NCBI GenBank assembly: GCA_020848615.1
Contig: JADLHW010000028.1
Coordinates: 1 to 64,000, forward strand
From: Thermoleophilia bacterium
GTDB taxonomy: Bacteria > Actinomycetota > Thermoleophilia > Miltoncostaeales > Miltoncostaeaceae
DNA length: 64,000 bases
Reading direction: 5' to 3'
In this document: positions 1 through 7,409 of the stretch, piece after piece
How the letters are laid out: every line of letters begins with the position of its first letter
Position numbering within the stretch: the first letter of the stretch is position 1
Made by a program: the position numbers and the translations under genes
Notes under the pieces: model-generated
The model's input: the letters and a program-made list of their open reading frames with translations, nothing else
Databases searched by the model: none
What the model was told of the DNA's origin: nothing

Positions 1-16
1 CGAAACGCCGGCCCGG

Positions 17-1051
17 TCAGTGGGACGCCATCTCCCCGAGGACCCGGTCGAACCGCCGCTCGCGCAGGTCGGCCGTGCGCACGGCGAAGGTCATGGTCCC
101 GGCGTCGCCCCACATGCCGTCGCCGGGGGCCGTCTCCAGCTGGAGCAGCATCGTCCAGTCGCCGGGCCGCGCCAGCGCGACGGCGCGGCGGGTCCACCTG
201 CGGTTGTACTCGCGCACCGCCCGCCGGTCGCCGAATGCGGGCAGGGGACCCGGGAGCAGGCGCTGCGGGTCCACTCCCGCGCCACGGAGGGCGGCGCCGA
301 GCACCGGATCCTCCTGGAGCTCGAACGGTCGTCCGCCGACCTGGTCGATGACCCGGGGCTCCATCATCACCCGCTCGTAGCGGAGCCGGTCCGCCGGTGA
401 CCACTCCGCGAACGCGGTGTCGCCCGGCAGCGGCGTGCTGAACACCGGTGTGAGGCCCATGGGGATCGGGTCCGGTCCCCAGTCGGCCGGACCGTCGCGC
501 CGGAGGACGAGCCCATCGCGCCGCCGCTGCCAGATCACGACGGGATCGAGCCCCGTGGGACTGCTGAGCGCCCGGCTGAGGTCGAGATCGCCGATGTCCA
601 TGAAGAACTGCATCAGGCCCGAGCGCGGCAGCCCCGGGACCCGCCCGCCGATCGCGTCGAGGTCGAGCTGGGCGACGTGGACGAGGCGGAAGCCGCCACG
701 CGTCGGCCACGGCGCATCGGGCGGCATGAGCGGCGCTCCGCCGACGCGGCTCTCACCGCCGGCGAGCGCGGCCGCCCGCTCACCCTCGCGCACCAGCAGC
801 ACCCCCGGCCGTGAGGCCCGCACGGCGTCCTCCACCCGGGCATCGGACAACCCGGAGCCCCGGAGCATCGCGCGGAGCACCGCCGGCGAGGCCGGCCGCT
901 CCGCCCGGTGAGCGTCGTACGACGCCGTCTCCGGCCGGACCGGCGGCTCCGAACCGGTGTCGGGCGCGGCGCATCCCGCGAACGCCATGGCCAGCGCCGC
1001 CAGGGCGGCGGCGAACGGGGCCGATGGGCGGGGCGCGTGCTGCACCCTCAC
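17..1051 (-). CDS. DUF1963 (YwqG-like) lipoprotein
   Basis: Protein of 344 residues. The N-terminus is a lipoprotein signal ending in AFAGC, so it is probably an exported, lipid-anchored protein. The middle part (about residues 95-160) carries the DUF1963/YwqG pattern: SRVGGAPLMPP, then PWPTRGG, a HVAQLDLD strand and a short LMQFF strand. YwqG-family proteins have no firmly established activity, so no reaction is assigned. The start is GTG. It lies 35 bases downstream of the adenosine deaminase gene on the same strand and may be co-transcribed with it, although the functions look unrelated. Family membership is fairly sure; the role is unknown. Confidence 0.75.
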   Translation of the reverse strand: MRVQHAPRPSAPFAAALAALAMAFAGCAAPDTGSEPPVRPETASYDAHRAERPASPAVLRAMLRGSGLSDARVEDAVRASRPGVLLVREGERAAALAGGESRVGGAPLMPPDAPWPTRGGFRLVHVAQLDLDAIGGRVPGLPRSGLMQFFMDIGDLDLSRALSSPTGLDPVVIWQRRRDGLVLRRDGPADWGPDPIPMGLTPVFSTPLPGDTAFAEWSPADRLRYERVMMEPRVIDQVGGRPFELQEDPVLGAALRGAGVDPQRLLPGPLPAFGDRRAVREYNRRWTRRAVALARPGDWTMLLQLETAPGDGMWGDAGTMTFAVRTADLRERRFDRVLGEMASH

Positions 1052-1086
1052 CTCATCGGCCGCACCGGGGCGTCAGTGAAGGCCGC

Positions 1087-2160
1087 TCACCCGTCGGCCC
1101 CGAGCATGGCGTAGCCGGGCTTGATGACCCGGTTGATGATCGCCAGCCGCTGGTCGAACGGCAGGAACGCGCTCTTCATGGCGTTGATGGTGGCCCACCG
1201 CACGTCGTTGAGCGTCCAGCCGAACGCCTCGCCCAGCAGCGCGAACTCGTCGCTGAGGGTGGTGTTGCTCATGAGCCGGTTGTCGGTGTTCACCGTGACC
1301 CGGTACCGCAGGGCGGCGAGCATCCCGATGGGGTGCCGGTCGATGGACGGCACGGCCCCCACGTGGACGTTGCTGGACGGGCACATCTCCAGCGTCACGC
1401 GGCGGTCCCGCACGAACGCGGCGAGGCGCCCCAGGTGGTGCTCGCCCCCGGCGTCCGTGGTGATGTCGTCGATGATCCGCACGCCGTGGCCCAGCCGCTC
1501 GGCGCCGCACACGTGCAGGGCCTCTGCGATGGACGGCAGGCCGAAGGCCTCGCCGGCGTGGATCGTGATGTGGAAGTTCTCGCGCATCACCAGCGAGAAC
1601 GCGTCCAGGTGGCGGGCCGGCGGGTGCCCGGCCTCGGGCCCGGCGATGTCGAACCCGCACACCCCCTGGTCCCGGTGGCGCAGGGCCAGCTCGGCGATCT
1701 CCCGGCTGCTGGCGCGCTGCCGCATCGCGGAGCACAGCACCCGCATCGTGATGCCGCGGCCGCTGCTGCCGCGCTCGAACCCGGCGAGCACGGCCTCCAC
1801 GATCTCGTCCAGGCCCAGGCCGCGGTCCTGGTGCAGCTCCGGCGCGAAGCGGATCTCGGCGTACACGACGCCGTCGTCGGCGAGGTCCTGGGCGCACTCG
1901 GCGGCGACCCGCTCCAGGGCCTCCCGCGTCTGCATCACCGCCACGGTGTGCGCGAACGTCTCCAGGTACAGGACCAGGTCGTTGCGGTTCGCCCCCCGGC
2001 TGATGACCTCCCGGAGCTCGTCCGGGTCGGTGGTGGGGAGGCCGTCGTAGCCGCCCTCGGCGGCGAGGTCCACGATCGTCTGCGGGCGCACGCCCCCGTC
2101 CAGGTGATCGTGGAGGAGGACCTTCGGGGCCCTCGTGATGTCTTCGATGTTCATCGTCAT
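1087..2160 (-). CDS. add: Adenosine deaminase
   Basis: Cytosolic zinc amidohydrolase converting adenosine or deoxyadenosine to inosine, about 357 residues, the normal family length. The metal site HDHLDGG is near the N-terminus (two His), followed by the HAGE motif near residue 200, a MCPSSN segment near 258 and the NTDNR segment near 288 that supplies the last metal ligand. Three in-frame starts exist (GTG 2166, ATG 2160, ATG 2154) and none has a Shine-Dalgarno. ATG 2160 is chosen because a TACGCT -10-like box ends 7 bases upstream, suggesting a leaderless message. It diverges from the nucleoside salvage genes at 2247-4635, which fits purine nucleoside catabolism. Confidence 0.93.
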   Translation of the reverse strand: MTMNIEDITRAPKVLLHDHLDGGVRPQTIVDLAAEGGYDGLPTTDPDELREVISRGANRNDLVLYLETFAHTVAVMQTREALERVAAECAQDLADDGVVYAEIRFAPELHQDRGLGLDEIVEAVLAGFERGSSGRGITMRVLCSAMRQRASSREIAELALRHRDQGVCGFDIAGPEAGHPPARHLDAFSLVMRENFHITIHAGEAFGLPSIAEALHVCGAERLGHGVRIIDDITTDAGGEHHLGRLAAFVRDRRVTLEMCPSSNVHVGAVPSIDRHPIGMLAALRYRVTVNTDNRLMSNTTLSDEFALLGEAFGWTLNDVRWATINAMKSAFLPFDQRLAIINRVIKPGYAMLGADG

Positions 2161-2167
2161 GTCCACG

Positions 2168-2173
2168 AGCGTA
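2168..2173 (-). promoter_or_regulatory. Candidate -10 box for adenosine deaminase
   Basis: TACGCT on the minus strand, 7 bases before ATG 2160. No convincing -35 is visible. The spacing suggests transcription starting at or next to the start codon. Confidence 0.35.
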
Positions 2174-2234
2174 GACCACGGGGGGACGCTCGCCCACGCA
2201 CGCCCCGTTGCATCGTGGAATGCGGGTCCGGGCG

Positions 2235-2240
2235 TACACT
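2235..2240 (+). promoter_or_regulatory. Candidate -10 box for the HAD-cdd-deoA operon
   Basis: TACACT ends 6 bases before ATG 2247. TTGCAT at 2208-2213 is a possible -35 but the spacing of 21 is long. No ribosome binding site precedes ATG 2247, so a leaderless transcript is likely. Confidence 0.4.
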
Positions 2241-2246
2241 CGCCCG

Positions 2247-2960
2247 ATGGATTTCACGGTGATCGGGGTGGACGGCGACGACACCCTCTGGCACAGCGAG
2301 GGGCACTTCGTCCTCACCGAGCGGCGGTTCACCGAACTGCTCGCCCCCTGGGTGGACGCCCAGACGGTGCACGCCACGCTCCTGGAGACCGAGCGGCGCA
2401 ACCTCACCCACTTCGGCTACGGGGTGAAGGGCTTCACGCTCTCCATGGTCGAGACCGCCCTGCAGCTCACCGAGCACCGCATCGACGGCCGCCAGATCCG
2501 GGAGATCATCGGCCTGGGCAAGGAGCTGCTCGCCCACCCCGTCGAGCTGCTGGACGGCGTGGCCGACACGCTGGAGGTCCTCTCGGAGCGGTACCGGCTG
2601 GTGCTGGTCACCAAGGGCGACCTGTTCCACCAGGAGAGCAAGGTCGCGGCCTCCGGCGTGGCGGAGCGCTTCGAGCGCATCGAGATCGTCGCGGAGAAGG
2701 ACGTGGTCACCTACGCCCGCGTGCTGGCCCGCATGGGCGTCGCGCCGGCCGCGTTCTGCATGGTCGGGAACTCCGTGAAGTCCGACGTCCTGCCGGTGCT
2801 GGAGATCGGCGGCGCCGGCGTCCACGTGCCGTACCACGTGACCTGGGCGCTGGAGCACGCGGAGGTGGAGCTGGGGCACCCGCGGATGGCCGGCGTGGCC
2901 GGCATCCGGGAGGTCCCGGACGCGATCGCCGCGCTGGAGGCCGAGCGATGGGCGGCGTGA
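2247..2960 (+). CDS. HAD-superfamily hydrolase (probable nucleotide or sugar phosphatase)
   Basis: Protein of 237 residues in the HAD phosphatase fold. Motif I is D9-G-D11-D-T13, giving the nucleophile and acid/base aspartates. Motif II is the LVTKGD strand, and motif IV is in the [10 protein letters not shown] region followed by GAGVHVPY. It resembles YjjG/pyrimidine 5'-nucleotidase-like members. Its first place in an operon with cytidine deaminase and thymidine phosphorylase suggests dephosphorylation of nucleotides or of the released sugar phosphate, but that is inference. A longer reading frame starts at 2208; ATG 2247 is preferred because motif I then lies at the usual position. It overlaps the next gene by 13 bases. 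Confidence 0.85.
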   Translation: MDFTVIGVDGDDTLWHSEGHFVLTERRFTELLAPWVDAQTVHATLLETERRNLTHFGYGVKGFTLSMVETALQLTEHRIDGRQIREIIGLGKELLAHPVELLDGVADTLEVLSERYRLVLVTKGDLFHQESKVAASGVAERFERIEIVAEKDVVTYARVLARMGVAPAAFCMVGNSVKSDVLPVLEIGGAGVHVPYHVTWALEHAEVELGHPRMAGVAGIREVPDAIAALEAERWAA

Positions 2961-3358
2961 ACATCGACTGGGATCTCCTGCGACGGGAGGCGGTGGCCAT
3001 GACCCGCCGGGCGTACGCCCCGTACAGCGGGGTGCTGGTGGGGGCCTGCGCGCTCACCGGCGACGGTCGCCTCGTGCGGGGCTGCAACGTGGAGAACGCC
3101 AGCTACGGGCTCACGCTGTGCGCCGAGTGCGGCCTGGTGAGCGACCTGGCCGCCACCGGCGGCGGCCGCCTCGTGGCGATCTCGGTGGTCGCGGGGGACG
3201 GCGAACCCATCGCCCCGTGCGGGCGGTGCCGCCAGCTGCTGTTCGAGCACGGCGGCCCGGACCTGTTGCTGGACGACCCGGACGGCCCCGTGCGCATGGA
3301 CGCCCTGCTGCCCGGCGCCTTCGGGCCCGGCGACCTGGACACGAGGGCCGGCACGTGA
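2948..3358 (+). CDS. cdd: Cytidine deaminase
   Basis: Homotetramer-type cytidine deaminase of 136 residues, hydrolysing cytidine or deoxycytidine to (deoxy)uridine. The family signature is complete: the NVENASYG substrate loop, C58-A-E60 with the proton-shuttling glutamate, and P-C91-G-R-C94, giving three zinc cysteines. ATG 2948 lies inside the end of the HAD gene. The stop overlaps the GTG of the thymidine phosphorylase gene (GTGA), so the three enzymes should be translated together: deamination first, then phosphorolysis. Confidence 0.95.
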   Translation: MGGVNIDWDLLRREAVAMTRRAYAPYSGVLVGACALTGDGRLVRGCNVENASYGLTLCAECGLVSDLAATGGGRLVAISVVAGDGEPIAPCGRCRQLLFEHGGPDLLLDDPDGPVRMDALLPGAFGPGDLDTRAGT

Positions 3359-4635
3359 GCCACTCCGCGGTGGAGATCATCCGCGCCAAGCGCGACGGGG
3401 CCGAGCTCTCCGAGGACCGGATCCGCTGGTTCCTGGATGCCTACACCCGCGGTGAGGTCGCCGACGAGCAGGCATCGGCGCTGCTCATGGCGGTGTTCTT
3501 CCGCGGCATGACCCCCGCCGAGCTGTCGGCGTGGACCGACGCGATGATCCGCTCCGGCCGGCGCCTGGACCTGTCCTCGGTGCCCATGCCCACCGTCGAC
3601 AAGCACTCCACCGGCGGGGTGGGCGACAAGATCAGCCTCCCGTTGTGCCCCCTGGTGGCGGCGTGCGGGGTGGCGGTGCCGCAGCTGTCGGGCCGCGGCC
3701 TGGGCCACACCGGCGGCACGCTGGACAAGCTGGAGGCCATCCCGGGCATCCGCACCGCCCTCTCCGGCGACGAGTTCGTGGCGCAGCTCGCGGAGATCGG
3801 CGCGGTGATCTGCGCCGCGGGGCCCGACCTGGCGCCCGCCGACCGCAAGCTCTACGCGTTGCGCGACGTGACCGGCACGGTCGAGTCCATCCCGCTGATC
3901 GCCAGCTCGATCATGTCCAAGAAGATCGCCGAGGGCACCGCCGGCCTGGTCCTGGACGTGAAGTTCGGGTCGGGCGCCTTCATGACCGAGGTGGATCGCT
4001 CCCGCGAACTCGCCCGCACCATGGTGGGCCTCGGGGACGCCCACGGCGTGCGCACCGTCGCGCTGCTCACCGACATGGACACGCCCCTGGGCCGCACCGC
4101 CGGCAACGGCCTGGAGATCCGGGAGACGCTGGAAGTGCTGGAGGGCGGCGGCCCCGCCGACGTGGTGGAGGTCACCCTCGCCCTCGCCCGGGAGATGCTG
4201 GACCTCGCCGGGGTGGACGCCGACCCGGCGGCGGCGCTGCGCGACGGGCGGGCGATGGACCGGTGGCGCACCATGATCCGCGCCCAGGGCGGCGACCCCG
4301 ATGCCTCGCTGCCGGTGGCCCGGCACATCGAGGAGGTCCGGGCGGACCGCGACGGGTTCGTGACGCGCCTGGACGCCATGGCCGTGGGCGTCGCCGCCTG
4401 GCGGCTGGGCGCCGGCCGCGCCCGCAAGGAGGACCCGGTGAGCCCCGCGGCGGGCGTCGTGCTGCGCGTCGCGCAGGGCGACCCCGTGCGGGCGGGGGCG
4501 GTCATCGCCGAGCTCCACGCCGACGACGAGGACCACCTGTCCTCGGGGCGGGACGCCTTCGCCGCGGCGGCCCGCATCGGGGATGCGCCGCCGCCCCCGG
4601 CGCCCCGCGTGCTGGAGCGCATCGCGGCCGGCTGA
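3355..4635 (+). CDS. deoA: Thymidine / pyrimidine-nucleoside phosphorylase
   Basis: Protein of 426 residues, typical for the family, splitting thymidine or (deoxy)uridine with phosphate to base plus (deoxy)ribose-1-phosphate. The glycosyltransferase-family signature is clear: KHSTGGVGDK at 83-92 for phosphate binding, SGRGLGHTGGT and SSIMSKK further on, and GNGLEIRE near 250. The C-terminal alpha/beta domain carries the RKEDPV stretch. GTG start 3355 overlaps the cdd stop. The next gene begins 156 bases later after a hairpin, so the uptake genes probably have their own promoter. Whether uridine is also used cannot be read from sequence. Confidence 0.93.
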   Translation: MSHSAVEIIRAKRDGAELSEDRIRWFLDAYTRGEVADEQASALLMAVFFRGMTPAELSAWTDAMIRSGRRLDLSSVPMPTVDKHSTGGVGDKISLPLCPLVAACGVAVPQLSGRGLGHTGGTLDKLEAIPGIRTALSGDEFVAQLAEIGAVICAAGPDLAPADRKLYALRDVTGTVESIPLIASSIMSKKIAEGTAGLVLDVKFGSGAFMTEVDRSRELARTMVGLGDAHGVRTVALLTDMDTPLGRTAGNGLEIRETLEVLEGGGPADVVEVTLALAREMLDLAGVDADPAAALRDGRAMDRWRTMIRAQGGDPDASLPVARHIEEVRADRDGFVTRLDAMAVGVAAWRLGAGRARKEDPVSPAAGVVLRVAQGDPVRAGAVIAELHADDEDHLSSGRDAFAAAARIGDAPPPPAPRVLERIAAG

Positions 4636-4642
4636 CGGGGTC

Positions 4643-4683
4643 GCGGAAACCGCTGCATGCGCGGATTCCCAGCGGGTTTCCGC
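4643..4683 (+). terminator. Hairpin after the salvage operon
   Basis: Inverted arms GCGGAAACCGCTG (4643-4655) and CAGCGGGTTTCCGC (4670-4683), differing by one bulged base, with a 14-base loop. It lies 8 bases after the deoA stop. There is no T-run, as is common at high GC. Confidence 0.55.
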
Positions 4684-4716
4684 CGCTGCCCGCATCCGTT
4701 CCGTGGGCGCAGCCTG

Positions 4717-4722
4717 TATAAG
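4717..4722 (+). promoter_or_regulatory. Candidate -10 box for the nucleoside transporter operon
   Basis: TATAAG preceded directly by TG, in an otherwise GC-rich leader 69 bases before the lipoprotein start. No good -35 is seen. Confidence 0.4.
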
Positions 4723-4790
4723 CATCGGCACGGCCCGACCGGGGTTCGTGGGCGCCCCCGCCGCCGAAGGGGGAGTTGGAGGTGTTGTTG

Positions 4791-5837
4791 ATGAGCGCAC
4801 GACGCTGGAAGGCGTGGGCCAGTGTGGTTGCTGTGGTGGCCTCGGTGGGCATGATCGCCGCCGGGTGTGGTGACGACGACGAGCCGGGCGCTGGCGGGGA
4901 CTCGACCGCAGCGGCCCCGGCGTCGGACTTCACCGCGGGCCTGGTGAGTGACGTCGGCAAGTTCAACGACCGCTCGTTCAACCAGTCGGCCCTCGAGGGC
5001 CTCGAGCGAGCCCAGTCCGAGCTCGGCGTGAAGGGCACCCCCGTGGAGTCCGCGGCGGCCGGCGACTACATCGCCAACCTCACCACGCTCGCCCGTGACA
5101 AGACCGGCGTCACGATCGGCGTGGGCTTCCTCATGGCCGACGCCATCGACGCCGTCGCGGGCAAGTTCCCCAACCAGAACTTCGCGATCGTGGACTACCC
5201 GAACGCGGCGCTCAAGACCAAGCCCAAGAACGTCCGCGGCCTGGTGTTCGCCACCAACGAGAACAGCTACCTCATCGGCTACATGGCCGCGAAGGTGGCC
5301 GAGGCCAAGGGCTCCAAGGTCATCTCCGCCGTCGGCGGCCTCAAGATCCCGACGGTCGACATCTTCATCGCCGGCTACCAGGCCGGGGCGAAGGCCGCCG
5401 TGCCGGACGTCAAGGTCCTCATCGACTACTCCCAGGACTTCGTCGCGCAGGCGAAGTGCAAGGAGAAGGCCCTCGACCAGATCTCCAAGGGCTCGCAGGT
5501 CGTGTTCCAGGTGGCCGGCGGCTGCGGCCTCGGCGCGCTGTCCGCCGCGAAGGACAAGGGCGTCTGGGGCGTCGGCGTCGACCGCGACCAGGCCGACCTG
5601 GGCACGCACATCCTCACCAGCGCCGTGAAGCGGGTCGACACCTCCGTGTTCGACACCATCAAGGACGCCAAGGACGGCAACTTCACCGGCGGTGAGGACA
5701 AGGTCTTCAACCTCGCCAACGACGGCGTGGCGCTCGGCAAGGTGAGCGACCAGGTGCCGGCCGAGCTCGTCGACGAGGTCGATGGCCTCAAGCAGCAGAT
5801 CATCGACGGCACCATCAAGGTCCCGGACGCCCTCTAG
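4791..5837 (+). CDS. BMP-family nucleoside-binding lipoprotein
   Basis: Substrate-binding lipoprotein of an ABC importer, 348 residues, of the Bmp/Med/PnrA family that binds purine or pyrimidine nucleosides. The signal peptide ends in a lipobox (IAAGC). After an acidic/Ala linker comes the signature GLVSDVGKFNDRSFNQSA, and later GYQAGA and VGVDRDQAD. ATG 4791 is chosen because GGAG lies 9 bases upstream; a TTG at 4776 would add five residues before the signal. It is followed after 6 bases by the ATPase and fused permease genes, giving a complete importer beside the salvage enzymes. Confidence 0.92.
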   Translation: MSARRWKAWASVVAVVASVGMIAAGCGDDDEPGAGGDSTAAAPASDFTAGLVSDVGKFNDRSFNQSALEGLERAQSELGVKGTPVESAAAGDYIANLTTLARDKTGVTIGVGFLMADAIDAVAGKFPNQNFAIVDYPNAALKTKPKNVRGLVFATNENSYLIGYMAAKVAEAKGSKVISAVGGLKIPTVDIFIAGYQAGAKAAVPDVKVLIDYSQDFVAQAKCKEKALDQISKGSQVVFQVAGGCGLGALSAAKDKGVWGVGVDRDQADLGTHILTSAVKRVDTSVFDTIKDAKDGNFTGGEDKVFNLANDGVALGKVSDQVPAELVDEVDGLKQQIIDGTIKVPDAL

Positions 5838-5843
5838 GCAGAC

Positions 5844-7409
5844 GTGACCGGGCCGGACGCCCACGCACAGGCTCCCTCGGCGGCGGTGCCGCCGGGGGAG
5901 CTGGTGCTCCAGCTCACGGGGATCACCAAGCGGTACCCCGGGATCGTGGCGTCCGACGACGTGAGCTTCGATCTGCGCCGCGGCGAGGTGCACGCGCTCC
6001 TCGGCGAGAACGGCGCCGGCAAGTCGACGCTCATGAACGTGCTGTACGGGCTCACCGCCCCCGACGAGGGGGAGATCCGGGTCCGCGGCGAGGTGGTGCA
6101 CATCGCCTCCCCGAACGACGCCATCGCCCTGGGGATCGGCATGGTGCACCAGCACTTCATGCTCATCCCGGTGATGACCGTCGCCGAGAACATCGTCCTG
6201 TCCGTGGAGCCCACCCACGCGGGCGGCCTCATCGACCGGGCGGAGGCCTCCGGCCGGGTGCGCGCCATCTCGGAGCGCTTCGGGCTCGCGGTCGACCCGG
6301 ACGCGCTGGTGCAGGACATCACCGTCGGGATGCAGCAGCGCGTCGAGATCCTGAAGGCCCTGTACCGCGGCGCGGACATCCTCATCCTGGACGAGCCCAC
6401 CGCGGTGCTCACCCCGCAGGAGATCAAGGAGCTCGAGGGGATCCTGCGGAGCCTCACGGCCCAGGGCACCTCGATCATCTTCATCACCCACAAGCTCAAC
6501 GAGGTGCTGGAGATCGCGGACCGGGTGACGGTCCTGCGGCGCGGGAAGTACATCGCCACCCAGAGCACCGAGGGCGCCACCGAGCAGAGCCTCGCCACGT
6601 TCATGGTGGGCCGCGACGTGGTGCTGACCGTCGAGAAGGCCGAGGCGCACCCCGCCGGGCCGATCCTCGAGATCACGGACCTCGTGGTGCTCGACGAACG
6701 CGACCTGGAGGCCGTGCGGGGGCTGTCGCTCACCGTGCGGGCAGGCGAGATCGTCGGCGTCGCGGGGGTGGACGGCAACGGCCAGGCCGAGCTCATCGAC
6801 GCCATCACCGGCCTGCGCCGGCCGGCCTCGGGGAGCATCAGGGTCCTGGGGCGGGAGATCGCGGGGGGCACGCCGCACGACGCCCTGGAGGCCGGGGTGG
6901 GGCACATCCCCACCGACCGCCACCACCGGGGGCTGGTGCTCGACTTCAGCCTCGCCGAGAACATCGCGATCCACGACTTCGACAAGCCGCCGGTCGCGAA
7001 GCTGGGATGGTTGTTCCCCAGGCGGCTGGACGCGGCCGCCGAGCCGCTCCTCGGCGAGTTCGACATCCGCGGCGGCGGCCCGCAGACCGCCGCGAGCGCC
7101 CTGTCGGGCGGCAACCAGCAGAAGGTCATCATCGCCCGTGAGGTCTCCCGCGACCCGCAGGTCCTGGTCGCGAGCCAGCCCACCCGCGGCCTCGACGTGG
7201 GCGCGATCGAATACGTGCACAAGCGCCTGGTCGCCGAGCGCGACGAGGGCCGCGCGATCCTGCTGGTGTCGTTCGAGCTGGACGAGGTGCTGGGCCTGTC
7301 GGACCGCATCGTCGTGCTGTACGAGGGCCGCATCGTCGCCGAGTTCGGGCCGGACGTGACCAAGGACGAGCTGGGCGTGGCGATGCTCGGCGGGAAGGCG
7401 GGGTCGTGA
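5844..7409 (+). CDS. Nucleoside ABC importer ATPase, two fused ABC domains (NupO/YufO-like)
   Basis: Protein of 521 residues with two ABC cassettes in tandem, as in sugar and nucleoside importers. Domain 1 has Walker A GENGAGKS, a Q-loop in VHQHFML and Walker B LILDEPTAVL. Its signature region reads TVGMQQRVE rather than LSGGQ. Domain 2 has a degenerate Walker A (GVDGNGQAE), a full LSGGNQQK signature and SQPTRGLDVG in place of a standard Walker B. This asymmetry is normal in RbsA/MglA/NupO-type ATPases. GTG start, 6 bases after the lipoprotein gene. The stop overlaps the permease start (GTGA), so ATPase and permease are made together. Confidence 0.92.
   Translation: MTGPDAHAQAPSAAVPPGELVLQLTGITKRYPGIVASDDVSFDLRRGEVHALLGENGAGKSTLMNVLYGLTAPDEGEIRVRGEVVHIASPNDAIALGIGMVHQHFMLIPVMTVAENIVLSVEPTHAGGLIDRAEASGRVRAISERFGLAVDPDALVQDITVGMQQRVEILKALYRGADILILDEPTAVLTPQEIKELEGILRSLTAQGTSIIFITHKLNEVLEIADRVTVLRRGKYIATQSTEGATEQSLATFMVGRDVVLTVEKAEAHPAGPILEITDLVVLDERDLEAVRGLSLTVRAGEIVGVAGVDGNGQAELIDAITGLRRPASGSIRVLGREIAGGTPHDALEAGVGHIPTDRHHRGLVLDFSLAENIAIHDFDKPPVAKLGWLFPRRLDAAAEPLLGEFDIRGGGPQTAASALSGGNQQKVIIAREVSRDPQVLVASQPTRGLDVGAIEYVHKRLVAERDEGRAILLVSFELDEVLGLSDRIVVLYEGRIVAEFGPDVTKDELGVAMLGGKAGS

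Noticed and set aside
811-2262. Long plus-strand open frame opposite adenosine deaminase
   Set aside because: Antisense shadow produced by GC-rich third positions; Arg/Pro/Ala/His-rich, no family motif, and the opposite strand encodes a complete known enzyme.
3852-7220. 1122-residue minus-strand open frame across the nucleoside operon
   Set aside because: Runs through four convincing plus-strand genes; composition is His/Arg/Asp-rich shadow sequence with no start signal.
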